Shown here: positions 40,453-50,730 of the stretch, piece after piece
How the letters are laid out: each line of letters starts with the position of its first letter
Numbering within the stretch: position 1 is the stretch's first letter
Position numbers and translations under genes: made by a program
NCBI GenBank assembly: GCA_030386875.1
Contig: CM059574.1
Location: 4,533,934-4,597,933 of the forward strand
Origin: Morinoia aosen
Lineage: Eukaryota; Arthropoda; Malacostraca; Amphipoda; Talitridae
Direction: 5' to 3'
DNA length: 64,000 nt
Notes under the pieces: model-generated
What the model was told of the DNA's origin: nothing
The model's database searches: none
The model's input: only the letters and a program-made list of their open reading frames with translations

Positions 40453-43277
40453 TCCACTAAAGATCTGCCTATTGAGGTAAATAATATCAAAATATTGCAC
40501 ATAAATGCTCGCAGCCTCAATGGGAGTAATGTTGATCACTAACGATATCGATATTTTATGCGTATCTGAAACATGGTTCGATTCGCGAGTCGAAAGCTCA
40601 TATCTCAGCATTACAAATTGTACCGTTATGACGGAGTCAAGAGTAAGAGAGGTAGCGGTTGATGCATTTTCATCAAAGATGTCTACTATACATCCTTAGT
40701 TCCGATAAAAGAAAAATGCGAAGACATAGAAATGGTTTGGCTCAATGTTCAAGTAAACAAACACAAGTCGTTCATTATCGGCAGTCTTTACAGACATCCG
40801 TCAGCATCTCTTCGTCCAACATTAGATTTCATTGAAAATACGCTTAGATCAATCTCTGCAGCCAAAATGTCTTTCTATGTTTTTGGAGATTTTAACGTGG
40901 ATCTGACAAATAAAAACAATCAGCTAAGCAAAATGCTGCACAGACTTAATCTTTCTCAAATGGTCCAAGAACCAACGCGAATTACCAACACTTCTAAAAC
41001 TCTTCTTGACCTAGCAATTACCAACAATCCCCAAGCAGTACTCAGCACAGAAATCTTACCGTCCTTTTCTGATCACCATTCGGTAGAATGCCAAATCAAT
41101 ATTGCAAAAGAGAAACAGAAATCTAGTTACATTACATATCGCATGAAAAACCACTACTCCCCTGAAATATTTCAAGAAAAGCTATTAGACAGATGGAGTG
41201 AATTTCAAGGCATGGAAAACACCGATGATGTCAATCTACAAGTTTCGCTTTTCAACGAAAATTTCGTATCAGCTCTTAACGAATGCGCACCTTTCACTAC
41301 GAAGAAAGTTAAGCCAAGAATTTCTAAATGAATAACAGATGAGATAAAACATTTGAGCCTAGCTAAAAGAAATTTGCAGCGTGAGTACAAACTGAATAAA
41401 TCAGACAGTATGCGTCGAAAATTATATAAAGATCATGAGAAGATCCTACGAAGAGAAGTTAAGGAAGCAAAACGGGACTACTTCCACAAAGAACTCGTGG
41501 CGGCAAAAAAAACCCTAAAAGAACTTGGGAAATCATTAGAGAAGCTGCTCAGTATAAAAATTCAGACTGCAAAAGCACTTTTGACAACCCCTCAGAAATG
41601 GCGAATGACTTTAACACTTTCTTCTCAAAAGTTGGCGAAGATGTTTCCAATGAAGTGTCCAGGACAGTTTCAGACACATCTACAGAGGCAAATCTGAGCG
41701 ATGTTTCATCCCCAAATAGTAGCAACAAGTGGAGACCAAAGCCAGTTAGCGTCATAGAGATACGAAAAATCTTATACTCACTAAAGAATACTAACGCGAC
41801 TGGACATGATGGCATAAACCTCCAACATATAAAAGACAGCTTCCCTGTCACAGTACCCTTTATTCGCTTGATAATAAATACATCTATAGTCACAAACAAG
41901 TTTCCCGATCAATGGAAACTATCCATAATTAAGCCATTACATAAATCTGGTGATATCGACATAGCGTCAAACTACAGACCAATCAGTCTCCTGCCTGTTA
42001 TGTCCAAAATATTAGAAAAAGTAATAACAAACCAGCTCTCGTCTTACATAGACGAGTCACATCTACTGCATCGCAATCAATATGCTTACAGGAGGAATAC
42101 CAGTACTCAGGACGCCCTGTTAAACATAACAGAAAAAATTTACAATGATATTGACCAAAAAAAAAAAACTCTCTTACTATTGCTTGATTTTTCCAAAGCT
42201 TTCGACAGTGTTGAGCATAAGAAACTTCTACAAAAAATTTCAAACCTCAGAATAGACACTCAGTGGTTTGAAAGCTACATACGAAACCGCTCTCATGCAG
42301 TGTGCTTGAATAACAAAATGTCATCATTCATACCAAATAACTTTGGCGTTCCTCAAGGTTCAATCATCGGCCCACTCCTATTTTCAATTTTCATCAACGA
42401 TTTCCCCACCATGCCGGCAAACACAAAAATCTCAATGTATGCTGATGACGTACAAATTGCCATGACAAGCTCAACAGCGGATTTAACAGAAACACAAGCC
42501 AACGCTGAAAACCTTCTGAGAAATCTGAAATTGTGGTATGACCATAATGGCCTCAAACTTAACACAAGTAAAACGCAATGCATTATTTTTGGATCACAGA
42601 ATGCGACTGAAAATTTACCACCATTCAAGCTAACATTTGGAGACGATACAATTAAACCAGTCGATAAGGTTAAAAATCTGGGTGTTTGTTTTGACAAAAA
42701 TATGACTTTCAATTTACACGTCGAAACAATGTGCAACCAAATTAACGGAACCTTAATGTTCTTTCATCGTATAAAGAACACACTTGACGAAAAATCTAGA
42801 TTATTAGTGATTCAGTCTTTAGTTTTATCGCGTCTGGACTACTGCAGTCTTGTGTGGGGAGACTTACCTAAATGTCGTCAGGAAGAGTTGCAAAAATGTG
42901 TAAACTTCGCCGCCAAAGTGGTATGCAAAGGAAATTTCAATAAATACGATCATGTCACCCCTCTTATAAGAAAACGCGACTGGATCCCAATACCGAACAG
43001 ATTCATGATCCAGAAAGCTCGACGAGTATTCTCCTCTCTGTACCTCCTCCAAAGTAATGCAGAGGTGGTAAAATTTTTTCCATCTAATATCCCAAACGAA
43101 AGACCAAACCGGAGGAACGATGTTTTAGTCAGTTACCGTTCATCTAACGTGGGACAAAAAGCTCTCTCAGTTTCTGGAGCTTTTTTGTGGAACAAGCTTC
43201 CCCAGCATATCAAAAACTCTAAAACTGGAAAAGAATTTAGAGTAAATGTGTCACGTCATTTTGCATCTCTGTCATAG
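40453..43277 (+). pseudogene. LINE ORF2: endonuclease and reverse transcriptase, several lesions
   Basis: The endonuclease begins near IKILHINARSLNG (40478) and shifts frame near 40535. It continues with DIDILCVSETWFDSR, then after another break near 40665 with SLYRHPSASLRPTLDFIE, FYVFGDFNVDLTN and FSDHHSVECQI. A TGA at 41329 stands where copy 1 has TGG (VWITDEV). A frameshift in an A run near 41510 precedes the reverse transcriptase (41598-43277). That part is open and carries ATGHDGINLQHIK, SNYRPISLLPVM, LLLDFSKAFDSVEHK, FGVPQGSIIGPLLFS, SMYADDVQIAM and the C-terminal VSGAFLWNKLP. Compared with copy 1 the proteins are clearly the same family but diverged. Confidence 0.85.
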
Positions 43278-45100
43278 GGCCTGCAGCATCTCGGTGTGAA
43301 CTTCCCATCTATCAGAAATTTTAATTTTTCCTGAAATTTCTGTTAGAAATTTAGAAACTATTTCATTTTACGTTTGCTAAGCGATTCGTATATTCATCTT
43401 ACTTATTTCTGTCGACAACAATGAGCACCACAGCCGTCAGTTCAGTGCAGCAGAACGAACGTTCTTTCCATAATTAGGAGTATTTCCTCATCTTTATTTT
43501 GTTATTTCTTTCTCTTTTCTGTATTAATTAAGATTTTACGTCCGTATGACAAATATACCATGAAATACATTTTGTGTGTACACCAATAAACAGGTTTATA
43601 TATGTGAGGGTTGTGCAAAGTTTATAATGAATTAAATTTTTCGCTAACGTTGTCTCGCTATTTCAAAATCATTTCTCGAAGATGCTTTCAATCGATTTTC
43701 GGCTGAGCTGGGGGGAAAGGGGTAATTTAAGCATTGCATTTAGTCTTTTTATTTTTATTTTTTCCGTGCGTTTCAGCGCACACTAGCACTGAACTTTCAA
43801 ATCGGAAAAAACTCTAAATTTCTGTAATCAAAATTATCATTTTGGATTAAGGCCTAATCTTCCTATATGTGCCAATTTTGTGAATATTCTCCACTCAGAT
43901 GTGATATCCGGCCACAATGTTACTCCATTTTATCCCACGTACACATGTCCGTATAATGCTGAACAGTTGTGTTGCTTCTTGACTATAACCTGATTTTTCT
44001 TAAAAATTTCTGTGAAGATTTTAAAAAACAGCTCACTTTTATGTTTTTAGTCTTCTCTTCCTTTTAGTTATTTTTTTGCGAAAATTTTCTTAGGATTACA
44101 GTGAGCTCAGCTGTCATTTTCTGTGTAGTAGATGGTAGGTTGCTTCTATCTTTTATCTTATATATGTATTTTTTTTCTAATATTTTATTTTCAATAAGTA
44201 TATATATTAATATGTGTGTGTACGTGTGTAGGTATATATATGTATCTACATAAATAGATATACATGTTTCTATTTCATTTCTTTACTCAAAAACTATTCG
44301 GTTAATAAATTTTATTGCAATAGCGAAATGATTCAAAAATAGATCTATCACTTCCCCAGAGGGCGTTTCTGTGAATCGGATTAATGTCATATATAATTAA
44401 TGAAATAAAGTGCAATTTGAGCATCTGAATCGTAGTAAAATTATCTTTCTGTCCGTATGTTGTACAAGCTATGAATTTTGATATTGCATATATGTTTGTT
44501 TACCCATTTCTACCAATATTTTGTAGATATTTGTCAATCATGAGTGGTAACCGGCTTACACTGTATCTCTATTTTATCCCATGTACCCATGTCCGCATGA
44601 TGTGGTTAATATCGAGAAGATATGAAATATGTTTTTGGTGGTGATAGGGCTTTGCATATTTTTAGGGCATATTTTTCATTTCTCATTCAACTACCCTTAA
44701 CAGAGATAGACTATTGGCAAGCCACGTGTGGTTTGTCTATTAGTACGCCTCGTAAATTTTGTCTATTAATATGCCTCGTATGGTCTATCTATTTTGTACA
44801 CCTCGGATGGTTTGTCAATTAGTACTCCTAGTATAGAACTTTTGTTAGACTACTAGCACACCACGAATGGTTTGTCTATTAGTACGCCTCGCATATTTTG
44901 TCAATTAATATGCCTCGTATGGTCTATCTACTTGTACACCTCGGATGGTTTGTCAATTAGTACTCCTCGTATGGAACATTTGTTTTAGGATGCCCTATAT
45001 TTAAGAAACTTTTAAAAGCCAATATGTTGGCATGTATTTCATGTGACAACTTGGAAATAAACATTTTCTCTTCTTTTCTTTCTTTCTTTTCTTTCTTATT
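43278..45100 (+). other. 3' UTR of LINE copy 2
   Basis: Non-coding. TG/TA alternation occurs at 44200-44270. 44718-44985 is a tandem duplication of ~145 bp built of ~36-bp pieces (GGTTTGTCTATTAGTACGCC and variants). It ends in TTGGAAATAAAC and a TTTC-rich tail. Confidence 0.6.
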
Positions 45101-45587
45101 TTGACAAGATAAATATTTAGCTCATTTTGATTCTATAAGCTTGAAAACAAATGAAATTTACATAACAATAATAAAACCCTAAAAATCCCAAAAAAAACAC
45201 TATTTAGTGGGTTTTTTAGTGTGGGTTTTTTTGGGCTTTTTTGGGTGGGTTTTTTTATGTGCCAACCCTGATTTTATTTGATAATTATAATTATTTTTAG
45301 CTATTTTTGAATTACTCTGGTTTCTGAAGGATGTTCAAGTTATATCTCATTGCAATATTAATTGACTAGCCAAAAATAAATATCCTGAAATTTCCAGTTT
45401 TTAGTAGGAAATGAAAAATTAGAATGTCTAAAATTTTTGATGCAATGTAACAGTTTTTCCGTTTAATTTTACTGCATTTGGTGATGAAATGTATTATACA
45501 TAGATTCAGGCATTGGGTGTATCAGTAAAGTGAGCCATGCTAAAATATTGATCATGTTTTTATAACTTATTTTCATTTCACTGGAAG

Positions 45588-48500
45588 ATGTTGAAGAGTT
45601 CATGAGCAAAGAATCTAGTGGTGCAGAAGAAGTGATAAGGCGTCTTGATGAGCAGATCAGCAAGTATTGCTTCATGAAGTCGCACCTCACTGCCACTTGC
45701 TTGAGGTGGGTCTATTATTCTATTATAAAGATGTGGTACAAAAAGTACATTTGTGTAGAGTATAATTATTTTATGCTAACTATGTCAGTATTAGTTGAAG
45801 TAGTACCCTCTCACTTGACTAAAACAGAAAAGAGCTCGTATGCCCAATGTAAAATTTTCTCTTGCTTATTGGTAAGGACACAAGTGTTCTGTATCAAAGT
45901 TCATTATTAGTATTTATTGCTCATTAGGCAAGACTGCCTAATGACTGGCTTTTTGTAAAAAGTGCTACTCTAATGTTCTCAATGCAATGCATCTAATTTC
46001 ATCAGTGTAATTAAGATGTCCTAATGTTTTTGATGTAAGCCAAATTGCCAAAGTAATATTTTTCCCTTCTCCAGCATGCATTGAATGTAGGTGGGATATA
46101 TTTTTAATTGCCATTCAGAAAGTTTAAAGCTTTCCTCTTTATTATAATCTCTTATTCTTCATAGAGTATAATCAATGTGCATTATTTTAATTTTTCTAAC
46201 ACTATTTGTCAAAAAATGTTTAGAATTTATGTTCCATGAAGTGAATAATTGTGACATCTCTGCAGAAATTTTCACTCATCCATTATTTATTGGTGCAGGC
46301 TGAAGCACCAGGTGCCAGACATCAAAAGCTGCCTGCAGATCATAAAAGAAATAAAGGCTCGACAAGACAGCAAGGAGTCTGGAAACTAATTCCTGCTCTC
46401 TGACCAAGTCTATGTTAAAGGTACCATTCCTCCTCCCAACAAAGTCTGCTTATGGCTTGGGGTTAGTGAAACTGGACTAAGTTCAAATGCTGTAGGAAAT
46501 TATGAGAAGTTAAGAAAATGTGAAAGATTTTAATCATATTGTTTTTTTCAATAACATTATGTTTGGGTAGGGAGAAATTTATTTTCATTTGCATTTGAGT
46601 TTGAAATAAGAGCAAAGCAGAAAATTCTGATTATGTATTTATATTTTTCTTTTTAATTTTAGATGATTTTTGTTAAACTTATTTCCTTAAGGTGGGTGTA
46701 ATATCTGTCATATTAATGCAGAAGCTTTGTACTTTGTAGTATGCTGCTCATGTGTTTGCTTCATTGCTACTGCCTTTACAGTTAATTTCTTGAAGCAGCG
46801 TATGCCTTAATTTTAGGTGTATCTGTGCCATAGTTAGATCAATATAACCAGTGCGCCCTTTCATGGAAGTACAACTTTTGCATCTATAGGAATTAGTACT
46901 GTGATTGCTTACTTCATTTCATCAGTTCAGTCCTTGAAAGTAAATTTTTTCATTTCTTCCAATTCCATTGATAAATCGAAATCTACCAACATAGACATTG
47001 ATTTTCTGCATTTTTTCAATGCTTGAGTTCAAACTGCTACAGCAAAATTCCTCTGCTTTGATGCTTTTTCACTGATCTATTTTTAGATTTATTGTAGAAA
47101 ACTTATTAATTGAACGTGAACTATGGTTTTAACCTGAATAATACAGTGATGACTCGTGTGTGCAGGCGAATGTGATGCTAGAGTATGACCTGGAGGCAGC
47201 AGGGGTGCTGCTCAACATGAACCTCAGCAATGCGAACACAAAGCTCACCCAGGTCGTTTCGGACCTTGATTTTCTTAGGTGAGTTTTAGTAGATTTTCAC
47301 GTGGGTACATGACTGTATTTGCGCAGTTCTATAGAATGTTTAGAAAAAATATATGTACATACGTTATGTTCTAAAATACTCTTTTGTCATGGTTTTTCTG
47401 TTAAACAAAGAATACTGTGAAAATTTGGTGAAATCTCCCGTTACTGGCACAATTAGGAATACGACTGTTTTCCTGTGTTTTCACGACGTGCTTATCTGGA
47501 CATGTGTTTTTGGCCATACCTAATCTTATATTTCATCATTTGAGAGCTGCAGACTCCATTCAGCGGCTACTGAGAATTTACATTCAAATAGGAGATTAGG
47601 TACGGCCAAAAACATATGTTTTTGGCCGAACGTAATCTTCTACTCGAAGGTCACTTCTCAGTAGCCACTGAATGGAGTCTGTAGCTCTCTAATGATGAAA
47701 TAAAATTAGTGGCTGGAGATCAATTATTTCAGATACCGTAACCCTACTAAGATGTATGCTCCCCCAACAAATAACTAAGATCTCAATCAAGACGAAGATC
47801 ATCTGGAAAGTTGAGGAAATTTATCCCTCTTCAGAGAACCATTTCAAGAAAGTTTCGTACCGAGATTTTTTGCTCATGTATTTTCGAGTGTTGAATTGAT
47901 CGTTTTCTTCATTCAAACGTAGCTCTGGGTGTAGCTTCTGTTCTTAAGCTTGTGGAAAAATTCCAATTGTGGAACTGAACTGTCTTTCCCTGCCTCAGAA
48001 ATGTGATGTTCCGAGATGAGAGGTGGGCTTTCTTTGTATTGAAATAAAAAAAAAATTTTCTTGTATCAGATCATCGTTTTCTGTTTACTGCTGTCCTATT
48101 TTGAGTTATGTATTATTTCTTAACTCACAGTTTCTAAGCGCTAGAGACCTTGTGTGGGAACGTACGCTAGTTGCCGTGCAACTTCATACTACATGGTTCC
48201 TTCATCCTTCCTCTCTTTGAAACATTTTGTTGTGATTAGAGAAGCTTAAACGGTGCTACTTTAGCGTGAGGTACATTGCCATATATTGCCTACCCAGGTA
48301 CAGTTTGAGATGTACAAATTATTTTTAGCTAAATCAAATGTATGACATTTGGTAATATCCATTAGTAACCTAACCTGACCTCACACTATAGTATTAGCTA
48401 GAGGTAGACTTCACGCTATAGCACTAGCTACAGTTAGATCTCATGCTGTAGTGTGGTAGGCCTCACGCTATAGCAACGCTCCATTAAACTAACTTAAAAC

Positions 48501-48618
48501 CGATCAATTTTGCCCCCTCAGGACGCAGTGCACCACCACCGAGGTGACTATAGCCCACGTGTACAACTGGGACGTGAGGTGCAGCAGAGCCGAGGCTGGC
48601 AAGACGGCTCAGTACTGA
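45588..48618 (+). CDS. VBP1: Prefoldin subunit 3 (VBP1), four 3' exons
   Basis: Prefoldin is a cytosolic hexamer that hands unfolded actin and tubulin to the TRiC chaperonin; subunit 3 is an alpha-type coiled-coil subunit. Exons: 45588-45705 (DVEEFMSKESSGAEEVIRRL, then KYCFMKS), 46299-46461 (LKHQVPDIKSCLQIIKEIKA, then FLLSDQVYVKGTIPPPNKVC, WLG), 47166-47278 (ANVMLEYDLEAAGVLL, VVSDLDFLR) and 48522-48618 (TQCTTTEVTIAHVYNWDV; stop TGA 48616-48618). All introns are GT-AG, and the exon joins (AG|G, GGG|GCG, AG|G) keep frame. The first exon here starts in phase, so at least one upstream exon (with the GIPEA-type start) is missing; I could not find it. A TAA at 46387-46389, between ESGN and FLLSD, is in frame: an inactivating mutation, or an assembly error. 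TTTEV and YNWDV match the family C-terminus strongly. Confidence 0.88.
47503..47709. repeat. Palindromic MITE pair in a prefoldin intron
   Basis: TGTTTTTGGCCATACCTAAT (47503) recurs inverted ending at about 47616, so ~114 bp form one inverted-ended unit. A second, partial copy runs in the opposite direction from 47617 to 47709. The centre GGCCAAAAACATATGTTTTT plus GGCC is a perfect palindrome. Confidence 0.65.
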
Positions 48619-49120
48619 AAAACTAACCCCAAAATAGTCTTAAATAGTAAGCTTCTCTTTCACTGCCTCCTGCCTAGGGCTATGTTGTTGGCATACACGA
48701 GAATGTAACCCTGATCCAGCTTCAGTTGTGTTTCTTGTCGCCCGTCATTGGGGCTCAGGGACGACTAATTTACTGTGGCGGTTGCAAAGCGTGAGTCTTT
48801 TCTTTTGTTATGCCACGTTTTGGACACAATTGTGTCAAGATGGATAGATTGCAAGTTTGATTTAAATTTTTAGGTTAGCTATGCTTGACCTCAAGAATTA
48901 TAGAACTGTGAGAAATTGCGTTGAGATTTCTACCTTTAGTATCGGTTATACCCAGCATTCGTTTTCCTGGAACAGTTGAATGGAACGACCTCAATGCTAG
49001 CCGAGCGTAGTACATATTTGAAGGAGATGCTTCACGGCATTCCTCGTTCCTCAAGTGACGAATGTTTAGGCAAGGCTTCATTAAATTGCGCAAGATGATT
49101 GGTTGAGGATGTTAATGCTC
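48619..49120. other. Prefoldin 3' UTR or downstream flank
   Basis: No further coding similarity. No clear AATAAA within the first 200 bases after the stop. Confidence 0.4.
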
Positions 49121-49305
49121 GCGGTGGCACAGTGGTTAAGGGATCGGACTTGTATGTTGGAGACGAGGGTTCGGATCCCGGCGCTGGCGCTGCGATTTTC
49201 CCCGTTGGGTATAAGGGAAAGCTCAAGCACAATACCCCACTTGACCCAGGTGTCGGAAATGGGTACCGGCTTTACGGGGGAACCGTCATGGTGTCCTATA
49301 TATAG
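49121..49305 (+). mobile_element. tRNA-derived SINE
   Basis: The head contains RNA polymerase III box A (GGTGGCACAGTGGTTAAGG at 49123) and box B (GGGTTCGGATCCC at 49167-49179), spaced as in tRNA genes. A non-tRNA body follows (TTTCCCCGTTGGGTATAAGG, then GGAAATGGGTACCGGC). The end is not sharp and no target duplication was found. Such SINEs are copied by LINE machinery. Confidence 0.75.
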
Positions 49306-50718
49306 TGTTAGTTATAAGACATTTGAAAAACCAATGCTTAAGATCATTTGTATCAGGCTTGATTGGATATAAAGCATCGCAAAGATGCCGATGTTTTTTT
49401 TTTAATTTTACCTCGAAAGTAATTGTAATGTCCGAGAACCACATACTCCCTGTTGAGTTAATTCTAACTTCAGATATTTGAGCATCAAGATCATCATTGT
49501 CACAGAACATGAGGGCAGTAAAACATTAGGTACGTTTTGACTTCATCTAATGTCCTGTATCAGGATGGAGCTTCATTATTTCGCATTGAAAACTTATTTA
49601 TTTGCTCATAAGAAACCAAAACACGCCCATGGCTTCGATTCTAAAGTTTCTGACGCTCAAAGTATTGAATTGTGAATACTGATGTGAATTTACAGAAAAA
49701 GAGTGGCGTAGCATTAAATTCTTTCATATTTAGTGATCATAATGTGTATTTTGCATTTCAAGCGTCTGATTACATCTAAAGTCTTATAATTTGTTACTTC
49801 CAACAGGAAAGGAAATGAGATTTGTAATTTCTAAGCGGTGACAGGAGGAAACATAAGTGTGGCCAACCTGTTATCTGATGGGGGACCTATTCATAAAGTA
49901 CTGTAATTTGTTGAAGAAGTGAATGTATTCGGGAATATATGATGTTAAATCTGAGTGGACCCACCCAGTTCAAGAGTGGCGAGGTTGTGTTTTAATGTTT
50001 GTATAACGGTTTGCCTCAAGTCCTAGAGGCTTGTAGCAGTTGGTATATTCTGCGGCACAGTTTAGAACCAAAATGGTTGAGCGTACTGAACTCCTATACT
50101 CAGCGCTGAGTTGAGAAAGGGTTCCAGCGCGGGTAAGACGCTTAGCGAAAGTGAGGGTGGGAGGTGGAACCCCAACTTTGGAGTCCTAGCTTCAATCCTT
50201 CCACATTTATTGTTCCCTTGCATCCATGTACCCTGGTTCTTCTGGTAAAAATTACGAGTTTCAGCTATATTGGCTCCATTCTTTGTTCATATGGTGATTG
50301 AATCCTTATGATGACGGGTAAAAAGAAACAAATGTTGTGATAAGTGTTAGAATGTCCATGACGGATCCTTTTTGGGTCTCTCATGCTAAACGGTAGTTAT
50401 CGACATTTATGTAATGCTATATCGCTGTGTAACGAATGGGGGTGAAGTTCTGGAGAATTGTTTTGGCCTGACAAAAGGAAGGCATACTTCGTGTTATGCC
50501 AGCTATTGTTGAAGTCAGACGTGAGTTTTGTTTTTTTGGTGAAAAGTGTATTGTATTGAGTTGTATCGCACTTGACTAAGTAAGATGGAATATGCGAGCA
50601 ATAACGTGGGAATGGATGTAATCTGTATAAATAGCAGAGAAAGATGGAAGACACTTATGATCTCAGCGTAAAACCTTACAACAACACAGATACTTCGGTA
50701 GAATTGCCAAAGCGACAA
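49306..50718. other. Gene-free stretch
   Basis: Only short frames; nothing recognised on either strand. Confidence 0.4.
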
Positions 50719-50730
50719 CTAAATAGTCTA

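Larger units (their letters stand above)
30430..45100 (+). mobile_element. LINE (CR1/L2/Daphne-like), copy 2, two ORFs, interrupted in 5' UTR
   Basis: The 5' UTR begins about 30430-30510 and is interrupted by the TIR element at 30619-36620. It then runs to ORF1 (37948-40338), a broken ORF2 (40453-43277), a long 3' UTR, and the end signature TTGGAAATAAAC followed by (TTTC)-rich DNA at 45051-45100. The 3' end matches that of copy 1. Without the insertion it would be about 8.7 kb. The exact 5' end and its target duplication are not resolved. Confidence 0.7.
28586..45270 (+). mobile_element. hAT element swollen to 16.7 kb by nested insertions
   Basis: The left terminus is CAGGGATGGAAAAAACCC (28586). 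The right terminus, read inverted, is CAGGGTTGGCACATAAAAAA (ending 45270). Both are followed inward by runs of AACCC/GGGTTT. The flanks are identical 8-bp duplications, ATTTTATT, at 28578-28585 and 45271-45278. That is the signature of hAT insertion. The only transposase trace is the C-terminal piece at 29636-30121. Subtracting the LINE inserted at about 30430-45100 leaves ~2 kb, so this is an internally deleted hAT that later received other elements, not a cargo-carrying giant. Confidence 0.8.

Noticed and set aside
28586-45270. A giant cargo-carrying hAT transposon
   Set aside because: Nearly all of the interior is explained by a LINE and later insertions, and the transposase is an inactive fragment. 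Nested insertion is the simpler reading.
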